Shown piece after piece: positions 8,106 to 16,682 of a DNA stretch of 64,000 nt (the stretch's first letter is position 1; each line of letters begins with the position of its first letter). Source of the DNA: JAUYQR01 sp050632395 (GTDB taxonomy: Bacteria > Pseudomonadota > Alphaproteobacteria > Rhodobacterales > Rhodobacteraceae); assembly GCF_050632395.1 (NCBI RefSeq), contig NZ_CP192600.1, forward strand, positions 744,001-808,000, written 5' to 3'. A model generated the notes under the pieces. The model did not search any database and was not told the DNA's origin. It was given only the letters and a program-made list of their open reading frames with translations. The translations under genes and the position numbers were made by a program.

Positions 8106-9263
8106 TCAGTCGGTCCGGTCTTGTGACCAGAGATAGACAAAAAGGCCGATGGCGGTGGTGACGGCAAAGAACAGGAATACCGCCTGATAGGGCGCCTCGG
8201 GGGTGGCGGCGAAGATGCGGCCGGTGGCGATCTGGGCAAGCCCGATCGGCGCGATGCCAAAGAGGTTGAGGAGCGTGACGCCCCGCCCCATCAGGTGCGG
8301 CGGAAAGAACGCGCGGCCATGTGCGATCATCATCGGGAAACTGGCGCCGAAGAACCCGGCTGCGATGAGAAGCGCGGTTGCGACGGCGGGCGGGGCGGCG
8401 GCGAACCACCACAGCCCGAAAAGGCAAAGCGTGGTGAGGGCGTTGCCCGCAAAGATCACCCACTTGCGCGACCCGAACACCCGGTCGAGCGGCCCGTAGG
8501 CAAAGTTTCCAACGACCATCGCGATGCCGATCCAGAGGCCGACCTCGCCCACCTCAATCCGGTCGAAACCGTGCATGTCGGTGTAGTAGGGCCCGACCCA
8601 AAAGCCGCGCAGGCCGGCTATGGGAGTGTAGCACACCGTCATCATCGCAAGGATCGGCCAGATCGCGGGCATCTTCAGAAGATCAAGAAGCGAGCCCTTG
8701 GTCTGCGACGGCGCGCGTTCGGGATCGTGCACCAGAAGCGCAATGGCGGCCGCAGTTACGGCGGTGACAACGGCAAGTGCGGCGACGGTGGGGCGCCAGC
8801 CGAACGCCTCGACCGCCACGGACAGGGGCAGCGCCGAGGCGATGTTGCCAAGCGCGCCGAAACCGATGGTTGCCCCGGCAAGCGTGCCGAACAGTGCCGG
8901 AGAAAAGCTGCGGGCGAAGATGAAGTAGCTGGCCATCAACACCGGCGCGCAGCCCGCACCGATCAGGGCCATCGCGATCTTCAGGTGCAGGGCGCTGGTC
9001 GCGGCGGCAAAGAGGGCGGCCCCGACCGCGCCCACTGCCATCAGGCTGGCGGCGGTGCGGCGCGGACCGAAATGATCCAGCGCCGCACCGATGGGCAACT
9101 GCATCGCCGCGAAGGCCAGAAACCACCATCCCGACGCCGAGGCGAGGTCGGCCGCGCTGGCGCCGAGATCCGATTGCAGGACGGGCGAGAGAACGGCGAG
9201 AAAGGCCCGGTAGAACTGGCTGAGGACGTAGGCGATGAGAAGCGAGGCAATTCCGGCGCGCAT
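8106..9263 (-). CDS. MFS transporter
   Basis: 385 residues, about twelve membrane segments in two halves, with the cytoplasmic loop between helices 2 and 3 reading DHFGPRR, a form of the MFS signature. The sequence starts directly in helix 1 (ASLLIAYVLSQFYRAF). No periplasmic domain or cofactor motif. The YRAF motif in helix 1 and the overall length recall nitrate/nitrite-porter-like or generic uncharacterised MFS members, but no substrate can be stated. It is followed 79 nt later by asd and preceded by another MFS gene with 72 nt between them; the two are not close paralogues. Confidence 0.8.
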   Translation of the reverse strand: MRAGIASLLIAYVLSQFYRAFLAVLSPVLQSDLGASAADLASASGWWFLAFAAMQLPIGAALDHFGPRRTAASLMAVGAVGAALFAAATSALHLKIAMALIGAGCAPVLMASYFIFARSFSPALFGTLAGATIGFGALGNIASALPLSVAVEAFGWRPTVAALAVVTAVTAAAIALLVHDPERAPSQTKGSLLDLLKMPAIWPILAMMTVCYTPIAGLRGFWVGPYYTDMHGFDRIEVGEVGLWIGIAMVVGNFAYGPLDRVFGSRKWVIFAGNALTTLCLFGLWWFAAAPPAVATALLIAAGFFGASFPMMIAHGRAFFPPHLMGRGVTLLNLFGIAPIGLAQIATGRIFAATPEAPYQAVFLFFAVTTAIGLFVYLWSQDRTD

Positions 9264-9335
9264 GGATGACTTTCTGGGCAGTGCCGGACAAGCTTTAGGC
9301 GCAGGGCCGGAAAAGGGCCAGTGGCATGCCGGGCT

Positions 9336-10574
9336 TCAAGCCAGTTGCGCCTGCATCGGGCGTTCCCTGATCGGCAGATGGACGATGGCGGAAAATGCAC
9401 CGACGCCAACGCCGATCCACCACACAACGCTGTAATCGCCGTTCAGGTCGTAGAACTTTCCACCCAGCCAGACGCCCAGAAAGCTGCCGATCTGGTGGCT
9501 GAGGAACACGAAGCCATAAAGCGTGCCCATGTAGCGCACCCCGTAGATCTGCGCGACCAGCCCGCTGGTCAGCGGCACCGTCGCCAGCCACAGCGACCCC
9601 ATGACTGCGGAATAGACCAGAACCGTGGTCGGGGTCATCGGAAGCAGGATGAAGATGGCCGAGGCCACCGTCCGCCCGGTGTAGATCGCGGCGAGGAGGT
9701 ATTTCTTGGGGAAATGCGCGCCCAGCCAGCCCGACAGGACCGACCCGCCGATGTTGGCGATGCCGATCACTGCGATGGCCGTGGCGCCAAGCGCCGAGGT
9801 TGTGGCAATGCCCATGCCCGCCAGCATGCCGCCCGGGTCTATCGGGCCGCAAACCTCGGTGATAAAGGCGGGGAAGTGCGCAGTGATGAAGCCAAGCTGA
9901 TAGCCACACGAGAAAAAGCCAAGGAAGATCAGCGCATAAGACGGGTCGCGGAACGCCCGTGATACGACGGTCAGCATGCTTTCCTCGGGCTCGGCCTTGC
10001 GTTGCGCCTTGTCTGGCGCGCGCAGGAACGGCAGCGCCAGAAGCGTGGTCAGGATCACCACCGAAAAGATCACGAACACGGTTTGCCAACTGTAAACCTG
10101 CAACAACGCCTCGGCCGCGGGCGGCCCGATCACCTGACCGGCCGACCCTATCGCCGATCCGATGCCCAGCGTCAGGCTGCGCCTTTCAGGGCTGGCGGCC
10201 CGGCCGATCAGCGGCAGGATCACGCCAAACCCGGTGCCGGCGATGCCAAAGCCCACTAGGATCGCCAGCGCCTGATGTTGCCCCGGTGTGATCGCATAAG
10301 CTGACAGCACCATGCCAAGCGAATACAGAAGTGCGCCGATGATGATCGTCTTGCGGTCGCCAAACCGTTCGCCAAACGCCGAAAACATCGGCTGCCCGAT
10401 GCCCCAGGCCAGGTTCTGGATCGCGATTGCCATCGAGAAGTCGGCGCGCGGCCAGCCAAATTCGGTCGCGACGGGAATCTGGAAGACGCCAAAGCTGGCG
10501 CGGATCGCGAACGAGATCATCAGAATCGTGCAACCCGCCACAAGCACCGGGGTGAACATGGATGTCTTGATCAT
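9336..10574 (-). CDS. MFS transporter, oxalate/formate- or monocarboxylate-type
   Basis: 412 residues with twelve predicted membrane segments. The 2-3 loop is GERFGDRKT. Helix 1 has ISFAIRASFGVFQIPVATEFGW, typical of the monocarboxylate/oxalate-formate branch of the MFS, in which members exchange or co-transport small organic acids. The second half begins after a charged cytoplasmic stretch (DKAQRKAEPEESM, about 190-202). Substrate remains unknown. The start at 10574 gives a normal short N-terminal tail. It is divergent from the alpha-glucosidase gene at 10778; no shared pathway is evident. Confidence 0.8.
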   Translation of the reverse strand: MIKTSMFTPVLVAGCTILMISFAIRASFGVFQIPVATEFGWPRADFSMAIAIQNLAWGIGQPMFSAFGERFGDRKTIIIGALLYSLGMVLSAYAITPGQHQALAILVGFGIAGTGFGVILPLIGRAASPERRSLTLGIGSAIGSAGQVIGPPAAEALLQVYSWQTVFVIFSVVILTTLLALPFLRAPDKAQRKAEPEESMLTVVSRAFRDPSYALIFLGFFSCGYQLGFITAHFPAFITEVCGPIDPGGMLAGMGIATTSALGATAIAVIGIANIGGSVLSGWLGAHFPKKYLLAAIYTGRTVASAIFILLPMTPTTVLVYSAVMGSLWLATVPLTSGLVAQIYGVRYMGTLYGFVFLSHQIGSFLGVWLGGKFYDLNGDYSVVWWIGVGVGAFSAIVHLPIRERPMQAQLA

Positions 10575-10777
10575 TCTGGCAGGTCTCCGTCCACAGGGCC
10601 GGGAATTTGCGCCGCAGCTTTGGGCGCGTCAAACGGAGAATTGTGCTGGATACAACCGACCCGGACGGATGATCCCCATCCCCGCTATCGTCGTGATTGC
10701 GGGCGTGAGTTGGCAAGGGTAGCTGTTGTGGACCGGGTAGGCCGATATGCGCGCCGAGGGCGAACGGGGAGGCTTGG

Positions 10778-12388
10778 ATGCGGGAATGGTGGCGTGGTTC
10801 GGTGACCTATCAGGTCTATCCCCGGTCGTTTCAGGACGACAACGGCGACGGGGTGGGGGATCTGCCCGGCATCACGCGGCGCCTGCCCTATCTGGCCGAT
10901 CTGGGGGTAGATGCGGTCTGGTTGTCGCCCTTCTTCCGCAGCCCGATGAAGGACATGGGCTATGATGTCAGCGACTATTGCGACGTCGACCCGGTGTTCG
11001 GCACGCTGGCCGATTTTGCCGGGCTGGTGGCGCGGGCTCATGACCTTGGTTTGAAGATCATCATCGATCAGGTGCTGAGCCATTCGTCCGACCAACACCC
11101 GGCCTTTGCGGAAAGCCGCGCACAACGAGTGAACCCCAAGGCCGACTGGTATGTCTGGGCCGACCCGCGCCCTGACGGTAGCCCGCCGTCGAACTGGCTT
11201 TCAGTGTTCGGGGGAAGCGCTTGGGCGTGGGACGCGCGGCGCAAACAGTATTACTTGCACAACTTTCTGGCCAGCCAGCCGGACCTGAACTACCACAACC
11301 CCGAGGTTCAGGACTGGGCCTTGGGCAACTTGCGCTTCTGGCTGGAGCGGGGGGTGGATGGGTTCCGGTTCGACACGGTGAACTACTTCTTCCACGACCC
11401 CCAGTTTCGCGACAACCCGGCCGATTACCGGGCAAAGCCCGAGGCCGAGGGCAATCCTTACGGGATGCAGTACCATCTTTTCGACAAGAACCAATCGGAG
11501 AATCTGGCTTGGATGGAGCGCATCCGTAGGCTTCTGGACGAATACGGTGCGGCATCGGTGGGCGAGATGGGGGAGAGCCACCATGCGATCCAGATGATGG
11601 GAGAGTATACCGCACCCAGGCGGTTGCATCAGTGCTATTCGTTCGAACTGATGGGGTATGAGTATTCGGCGGCGTTCTTTCGCGGCAAGCTGTCGGAGTT
11701 CTTTGCCGGCGCGCCGGAGGGCTGGCCGATGTGGGCGTTTTCAAACCATGACGTGGTGCGGCACGTGAGCCGGTGGGCAGAACATGGCGCCAGCCAGGAT
11801 GCCTTGGCCAAGCAGGCGGGGGCGCTGTTGCTGTCGTTCGAGGGCTCGATCTGTCTTTGGCAGGGCGAAGAGCTGGGGCAGACCGATACCGAGCTGGCAT
11901 TTGAGGAGCTGACCGATCCGCAGGGCATCGCCTTCTGGCCGGAGCCGGTGGGGCGGGACAATACCCGCACGCCGATGGTGTGGGACGGGTCGGACTATGG
12001 CGGGTTCTCCACGGCGCGGCCGTGGCTGCCGGTGAAGCCGCCGCAACTGGCGCGCCATGTGGCGGGGCAGGCAGGGGTCGCGGGGTCGGTGCTGGAACAT
12101 TACCGCGAGATGATTGCGTTTCGCAAAGGGTCCGAAGCGCTGGTCGCTGGGCGGACGCGGTTTCTGGACGTGGGAGAACCGGTGTTGGGGTTTGTCCGGG
12201 AAGCGGAGGGGGAAGGGCTTTTGTGCCTGTTCAACCTGTCCGCGGTGGCGGTGAGCGTGACCGTCGAGGGGGTTGGCGGGTTGGTCGGGCCTGTGCAGGC
12301 GGCGAGCCTTGAAGGCCAGCGGCTGGTGCTGGGGCCGAATGCGGTGGCCTTCATGGACGTGACCGGCGAGGTGGGGGTGCGAGACTGA
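10778..12388 (+). CDS. Alpha-glucosidase (glycoside hydrolase family 13)
   Basis: 536 residues, the size of the AglA/oligo-1,6-glucosidase group. The (beta/alpha)8 barrel carries all four GH13 regions: Asp97 region IIIDQVLSH, the nucleophile Asp199 in GFRFDTVN, the acid/base Glu263 in SVGEMGE, and FSNHD with Asp325. It hydrolyses alpha-glucosidic bonds in maltose, sucrose, trehalose or isomalto-oligosaccharides in the cytoplasm. In rhizobia and Rhodobacteraceae the nearest relative sits in the aglEFGAK importer operon, but here no alpha-glucoside importer is adjacent; the galactoside importer lies 10 kb away. GGGGAGG a few nt upstream supports the start. A perfect palindrome follows the stop codon. 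Confidence 0.92.
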   Translation: MREWWRGSVTYQVYPRSFQDDNGDGVGDLPGITRRLPYLADLGVDAVWLSPFFRSPMKDMGYDVSDYCDVDPVFGTLADFAGLVARAHDLGLKIIIDQVLSHSSDQHPAFAESRAQRVNPKADWYVWADPRPDGSPPSNWLSVFGGSAWAWDARRKQYYLHNFLASQPDLNYHNPEVQDWALGNLRFWLERGVDGFRFDTVNYFFHDPQFRDNPADYRAKPEAEGNPYGMQYHLFDKNQSENLAWMERIRRLLDEYGAASVGEMGESHHAIQMMGEYTAPRRLHQCYSFELMGYEYSAAFFRGKLSEFFAGAPEGWPMWAFSNHDVVRHVSRWAEHGASQDALAKQAGALLLSFEGSICLWQGEELGQTDTELAFEELTDPQGIAFWPEPVGRDNTRTPMVWDGSDYGGFSTARPWLPVKPPQLARHVAGQAGVAGSVLEHYREMIAFRKGSEALVAGRTRFLDVGEPVLGFVREAEGEGLLCLFNLSAVAVSVTVEGVGGLVGPVQAASLEGQRLVLGPNAVAFMDVTGEVGVRD

Positions 12389-12390
12389 GT

Positions 12391-12405
12391 GTCCCACGGT
12401 GGGAC
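12391..12405. promoter_or_regulatory. 15-nt perfect palindrome after the alpha-glucosidase gene
   Basis: GTCCCAC-G-GTGGGAC starts 3 nt after the stop codon at 12388. As RNA it could form a 5-bp stem with a 5-nt loop; as DNA it is a symmetric protein-binding-like site. It is followed by an AT-rich stretch (12409-12443) that may hold the promoter of the acetyltransferase gene at 12491. Terminator, operator or neither cannot be decided by eye. Confidence 0.35.
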
Positions 12406-12490
12406 GTTTAGATATTCATAGCAAAAGCAATGAATTAAAAGGCCAGTTAGGGGTTCGTTAAGCGTTCCCATCGGATTTGGAGGATGGAAG

Positions 12491-13165
12491 ATGCCGGAAG
12501 ACCTTGGCGCGTGGACGCCGCGGGCGCGGCCGGAGCGGGTTGTGCTGGACGGGCGGTTCGTGCGGATCGAGCCCTTGGAGATGCGACATCTGGACGGGCT
12601 TTTCGCCGAGGTGAGCGAGGTTGATACCGAGGCCGAGCGACGCTTTACCTGGCTTTTCGAGACGCCGCCCGCATCGCGCGAGGAGTTGCGCGCGTGGCTG
12701 GAGCGGGTGGTGCAGAGCGCCGACCCGCTGTTCTTTGCGGTGATCGACAAGGCCAGCGGTCGGGTGGCGGGGCGGCAGGCGTTGATGCGGATCGACCAAG
12801 CGTTCGGGGTGATCGAGATCGGGAGCATCTACTGGGGGCCGACGATCGCGCGGAAACCGGCGGCGACCGAGGCCTTGTATCTGATGGCGCGGTATGTGTT
12901 CGACGACCTCGGCTACCGCCGGTTCGAGTGGAAGTGCAACAACGAAAACGAGCCGTCGAAGCGGGCGGCGCTGCGCTTCGGCTTTCAGGCCGAAGGGGTG
13001 TTTCGCCAGCACATGGTGGTGAAGGGGAAAAGCCGCGACACGGCGTGGTTTGCGATGATCGACAAGGATTGGCCCGCGTTGCGGGCGAGGTATGAGGCCT
13101 GGCTTGACCCGGCGAATTTCGATGCGGACGGGCGGCAGCGGCGGCGGCTGCAGGATTGCCGGTAG
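12491..13165 (+). CDS. GNAT family N-acetyltransferase (RimJ/RimL type)
   Basis: 224 residues in the RimJ/RimL-like GNAT branch (acetyltransferase type 3). The N-terminal strand reads VVLDGRFVRIEPLEM; the core shows GVIEIGSIYWGP, then a helix and YRRFEWKCNNENEPSKRAALRFGF, which is the classic end of the acetyl-CoA fold where the Asn and the AALRFGF segment close the cofactor site; FRQHMVVKGKSRDTAWFAM forms the last strands. Many close relatives are annotated only as acetyltransferases, so the acceptor (a protein N-terminus, amino acid or small amine) is unknown. An upstream AGGATGGAAG supports the start. Its stop is followed by hairpins and the 3' end of the beta-galactosidase gene. Confidence 0.85.
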   Translation: MPEDLGAWTPRARPERVVLDGRFVRIEPLEMRHLDGLFAEVSEVDTEAERRFTWLFETPPASREELRAWLERVVQSADPLFFAVIDKASGRVAGRQALMRIDQAFGVIEIGSIYWGPTIARKPAATEALYLMARYVFDDLGYRRFEWKCNNENEPSKRAALRFGFQAEGVFRQHMVVKGKSRDTAWFAMIDKDWPALRARYEAWLDPANFDADGRQRRRLQDCR

Positions 13166-13169
13166 GGAG

Positions 13170-13276
13170 CCCCCTTCCCAAGAGGGGGAGGGGAGGCGAT
13201 CAGCGGGTGGGGTTGGTGTTCTTGCCCCGGTGGCCGGAGCGAGCCCCGGACCCCGGAGTATTCTTGAAAAGAGCAG
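13170..13276 (+). repeat. Terminator-like hairpin and Rhodobacterales-type intergenic element, copy B
   Basis: After the acetyltransferase stop there is a small hairpin (arms CCCCCT/AGGGGG, 13170-13188), a GC-rich stretch with CCGG repeats, then the tail GGAGTATTCTTGAAAAGAG ending CAG (13255-13276). The tail resembles those at 2935, 33014 and 61910. It lies between two convergent genes, which fits a transcript end. Confidence 0.5.
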
Positions 13277-13300
13277 GTCAGGCTGGCGCGTGGCGTCGCC

Positions 13301-15229
13301 CTAGAGCGGGGTCCAATGGACGCCGCCTGGGGGGATGGTGACGCCGCTCCATTCGGCCGGGACCGGGTTGTAGTTGAACAGGAAGCGGTGGGTGGCGCTG
13401 TCGCGGCGACGCAGTCCTTCGGGCAGGGGATCGGTTTCAAGGCCTTCAGCGTCGCAGGCGGCTTGCAACAGACGGGTCATCGCCTCGTCATCGGGCCAGC
13501 CGGCGAGGTAGTGAAGCTTGCCGGAGGAGACGAGGGCGGGCCAGCCGTCGGTGGCCATTTCGGTGACCTCGGCGGTGCCTTCGAGTTTTTCGCGCCAGTG
13601 CTGGAAGTTGCCACCGCCGGCGAGCGGTACCGGCACGTCGGGCGGCAGGCTTTCGACGCGAACAATCTTTGCGTCGAGGCCGGGGAGGGCCGGGGGCAGC
13701 GGGACGGGGATGGCAAAGTTCGGCGTCTTGGAGTTGGTGCGGGGGCCGAGGATCGCGGTGCCCTTGTGCGCGGCGAGCGCTGATTTGAGCGCGTCCGACA
13801 GGGTGAAGACGCCGGGGGCGAGGACCAGCCTGTAGGCGGAAAGATCGGTCGTGTCGGGCGGCAGGATGTCGACGTTCAGGCCGAGACGGCGGAGCGCGCG
13901 GTAGGTATCGAACACGAGCCAGAGGTAGGCGAAGCTGCGGCCCTGAGGCTGGATTTCCCATGCCCAATCAGAGGCGTAGTCGAAAACCAGCGCCACGTCG
14001 GCGCGGGCGGTACCGACATCGGGCATGTCCTTCAGTTCTTTGGCGACCTGTTCAGCCTCGGCGAATGCCTGGGCGGGGGCGCTGTCAGGGCGAAGAAGGC
14101 CCGCGTGCATCTGTTCCTGCGCGAAGGGGGCCTGGCGCCAGCGGAAATAGCAGACCGCCTCGGCGCCGTGGGCGAAGGCTTCCCATGCCCAGAGGCGGGC
14201 CATGCCGGGCAAGGGATCGGGGTTGAAGGGCGCCCAGTTCACCGGGCCGGGCTGTTGTTCCATGATCCACCAGCGCCCCTCGGCGGCGGAGGCGCCGGAC
14301 CGTCTGGCGCCGACAGAGCGGTAGAGGTCGTGGTGGAAGGCCTGAAAGTCGGGGTCGCCCTGACGGACGAAGCGGCGCTTGTGTTCCTGCGGGGCGGGAA
14401 TGCGGTCGGACAGGAAACCCAAGGGGTAGCTGTCCCAGCTTGCGATATCGAGATCGGCGCCGGTGGCGAAATGGTCGAATTCGGTGACCGCGCCCATGTA
14501 ATTGTGGGCGATTGGGTAAGCGGAATGCTTGCGGATGATGTCGGTTTGCAGGCGGTTGAAGCTGACCACCTCATCGCTGGCGAAGCGGCGGAAATCCATC
14601 ACGTGGGACGGATTCGGTTCGGTCACGATCAGGTTCGGCAGGCCGATATCGTTGAAATCAGAGTATTCCATTGACCAGAACACGTTGCCCCAGGCGCGGT
14701 TCAGCGCATCGGGCGATTGGTACTTGCGGGCAAGCCAGTCGCGGAAGCCGGTGCGGGCGGCGCCGGAATAGCTGAGCGTGGTGGCGTGGCAGGCGTATTC
14801 GTTGTCGGTCTGCCAGGCGGCGACGAAGGGGTTGCGGCCGTAGCGTTCGGCAAGTGCGGTGACGATCTTCGCGCATTCGGTGCGGTAGCCCTGATGCGAG
14901 AAGCAGTAGTGGCGGCGGGAGCCGAAGCCGCGGGGCTTGCCGTCCTTGTCCAGCGCCAGCATGTCGGGGTGGCGGTCGAGCATCCAGCGCGGCGGGGTGG
15001 CGGTGGGGGTGCCAAGGACGACCTTGAGGCCGGCTTGGCCCAAGGTGGCGATGGCGCGGTCAAGCCACTCCCACTGGTAGGCGCCGGGGGTGGGTTCCAT
15101 CCGGCTCCAGGCGAATTCGCCGATGCGGACCCAGGTGAGGCCGAGGGCGGCCATGCGGGCGGCGTCTTCGGCCCATTGCGTCTCGGGCCAGTGTTCGGGG
15201 TAGTAGCAGACGCCGAGGGTGCGTTTCAT
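13301..15229 (-). CDS. Beta-galactosidase (glycoside hydrolase family 42)
   Basis: 642 residues from the ATG at 15229, which overlaps the upstream lactonase stop by 4 nt (ATGA). The sequence opens with GVCYYPEHWP, diagnostic of GH42. The acid/base is Glu144 in WQTDNEY and the nucleophile is Glu324 in WWIMEQQPG. Domain order is the TIM barrel (about 1-380), a trimerisation domain (about 390-590) and a small C-terminal beta domain. There is no signal peptide, so it cleaves imported beta-galactosides such as lactose in the cytoplasm to give galactose. It is the last gene of the galactoside operon. An open frame extends further 5' but only overlaps the lactonase. Confidence 0.94.
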   Translation of the reverse strand: MKRTLGVCYYPEHWPETQWAEDAARMAALGLTWVRIGEFAWSRMEPTPGAYQWEWLDRAIATLGQAGLKVVLGTPTATPPRWMLDRHPDMLALDKDGKPRGFGSRRHYCFSHQGYRTECAKIVTALAERYGRNPFVAAWQTDNEYACHATTLSYSGAARTGFRDWLARKYQSPDALNRAWGNVFWSMEYSDFNDIGLPNLIVTEPNPSHVMDFRRFASDEVVSFNRLQTDIIRKHSAYPIAHNYMGAVTEFDHFATGADLDIASWDSYPLGFLSDRIPAPQEHKRRFVRQGDPDFQAFHHDLYRSVGARRSGASAAEGRWWIMEQQPGPVNWAPFNPDPLPGMARLWAWEAFAHGAEAVCYFRWRQAPFAQEQMHAGLLRPDSAPAQAFAEAEQVAKELKDMPDVGTARADVALVFDYASDWAWEIQPQGRSFAYLWLVFDTYRALRRLGLNVDILPPDTTDLSAYRLVLAPGVFTLSDALKSALAAHKGTAILGPRTNSKTPNFAIPVPLPPALPGLDAKIVRVESLPPDVPVPLAGGGNFQHWREKLEGTAEVTEMATDGWPALVSSGKLHYLAGWPDDEAMTRLLQAACDAEGLETDPLPEGLRRRDSATHRFLFNYNPVPAEWSGVTIPPGGVHWTPL

Positions 15230-16077
15230 AAGGTGACCTGATGTTCCGGTTGGCCCTGGGCGATGCCCTTGGCCATGAAGGTTTTGCCAGCGTTCGGGTG
15301 CTTTGCGCGCGCGGCGGCGTCCATGTTGTGGAGCGCCGTGGTGCAGTAAAGCGTGTCGCCGCCGAAAGCCGGGCAGGAGGTGTGCGGGGCGTCGAAGGGG
15401 ACGGCGCGCAGGAAGGTGCCGTCGGGCGCGTAGGCCGCGACGCGGGAGGCGCCCCATTGTGCACCCCAGAAGATGCCGTCCGCATCGAACACCGCGCCGT
15501 CGGGGTGGAGGCCAAGGGCGGTGAGGTCGAGGAAGGTTTCGGGTTGGCCCTTGGGCCAGCCATCGGCATCAAGTGTGACGCGCAGGACGCGGCCGGTGAC
15601 GGTGTCGGTGAAGCAGGCCGATTGGCCGCCGGGGGGGAAGGAAATGGAGTTCGGGATGGCGATGGGTGCGAAAAGCTTGCGCAGTTCACCCCGGTAATAG
15701 CGGTAGATCGCGCCCATGGCGGGGGTGCCGGGGCCTTCGACCTTGCCCATCGTGCCGATCCAGAAGCCGCCCTGTGGATCGGAGCGGCCGTCGTTGGAGC
15801 GGGTCTTCGGGTTGTCGGCTTCCAGCGCGATGAGGTGGGTTTGCACGCCGGTTTCAAGGTTGAAGCGGAAAAGCGCGGTTTCGGAGGCGATCAGCAGTTC
15901 GTCGCGGGTGATCCAGCCGGCGGCGGAGACCATTTCGGTGAAGTGCCATTCCTCAGGTCCGTCACCGATGCGGGTGAGGAGGCGCTGGCCGATGATGTCG
16001 AACCAGAAAAGCTGCTGGCGGAGGGGGTGCCAGAGCGGGCCTTCGCCAAGCGCGCAGATGCGGTCGTCGAAGATCAT
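15226..16077 (-). CDS. SMP-30/gluconolactonase family lactonase
   Basis: 283 residues from the ATG at 16077. The six-bladed beta-propeller family is recognised from the start (ICALGEGPLWHP, with the metal-ligand Glu), RSNDGRSDPQGGFWIGTM in the middle, PNSISFPPGGQSACFTDT and HPDGAVFDADGIFW. The Asn and Asp residues in these segments are the divalent-metal ligands. In this operon the expected substrate is a sugar lactone, most likely D-galactono-1,4-lactone formed by the galactose dehydrogenase step, giving galactonate. Overlaps of 4 nt at both ends show tight translational coupling with dgoA and the GH42 gene. The precise lactone is inferred from the neighbours. Confidence 0.88.
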   Translation of the reverse strand: MIFDDRICALGEGPLWHPLRQQLFWFDIIGQRLLTRIGDGPEEWHFTEMVSAAGWITRDELLIASETALFRFNLETGVQTHLIALEADNPKTRSNDGRSDPQGGFWIGTMGKVEGPGTPAMGAIYRYYRGELRKLFAPIAIPNSISFPPGGQSACFTDTVTGRVLRVTLDADGWPKGQPETFLDLTALGLHPDGAVFDADGIFWGAQWGASRVAAYAPDGTFLRAVPFDAPHTSCPAFGGDTLYCTTALHNMDAAARAKHPNAGKTFMAKGIAQGQPEHQVTL

Positions 16078-16682
16078 GCGAAGGCGGCGTCGTGGGCGGC
16101 CACGATGGAGGCGGCGCGGGCGGTGATTTCGGCGGGGGTGATGCCGGGGGTGTAAAGCGCCGTGCCGATGCCGAAGCCCGACGCGCCGGCGTGGACCCAT
16201 TGGGCAAAGTTGCCGGGACCGGCGCCGCCGACGGCGTAGACCTGGGTCAATTTCGGCAGGACGGCGCGGATCGCCTTTAACCCGTCGGGGCCGACGAGCG
16301 AGGCGGGGAAGATCTTCAGGCCGGTGGCGCCGGCCTTGAGGGCGGCGAAACATTCGGTGGGGGTCATCACGCCGGGCCAAGAGGCCATGCCGCGGGCGCG
16401 GGTGGCGGCGATCACCTCGGGGTCGCAGTTGGGCGACACGACGAGGGTGCCGCCGGCATCGGCGACCTCGGCCACGTCCTGCACGGTCAGCACGGTGCCG
16501 GCGCCGATCTCGGCGCGCTGGCCGAAGGTGTGTGCCATCGCCGCGATGGAGGTCATCGGGTGAGGCGAGTTCAGCGGCACCTCGATGCGGGTGATGCCGG
16601 CGGCGAGCAGCGCCTCGCCGATGGGCAGAGCCTCGTCGGGGGTGAGGCCGCGCAGGATGGCGATCAGGTTGCGGTGTTTCAT
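16074..16682 (-). CDS. dgoA: 2-dehydro-3-deoxy-6-phosphogalactonate aldolase
   Basis: 202 residues, normal for class I KDPG/KDPGal aldolases. The start MKHRNLIAILRGLTPDEA has the typical AILRG strand, the catalytic Glu is in ITRIEVPLNSP (PLNSP is typical of the galactonate form), and the Schiff-base Lys is in GATGLKIFPAS. It cleaves 2-keto-3-deoxy-6-phosphogalactonate to pyruvate and glyceraldehyde 3-phosphate, the final step of the De Ley-Doudoroff galactose pathway. The start at 16682 overlaps the dgoK stop by 4 nt and the stop overlaps the lactonase start by 4 nt. Specificity for the galacto form is supported by dgoK and the two galactosidases in the operon. Confidence 0.93.
   Translation of the reverse strand: MKHRNLIAILRGLTPDEALPIGEALLAAGITRIEVPLNSPHPMTSIAAMAHTFGQRAEIGAGTVLTVQDVAEVADAGGTLVVSPNCDPEVIAATRARGMASWPGVMTPTECFAALKAGATGLKIFPASLVGPDGLKAIRAVLPKLTQVYAVGGAGPGNFAQWVHAGASGFGIGTALYTPGITPAEITARAASIVAAHDAAFA

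Noticed and set aside
15230..15457. N-terminal extension of the beta-galactosidase frame into the lactonase gene
   Set aside because: GH42 proteins begin at the conserved GVCYYPEHWP segment, and the ATG at 15229 forms the same ATGA overlap seen throughout the operon.
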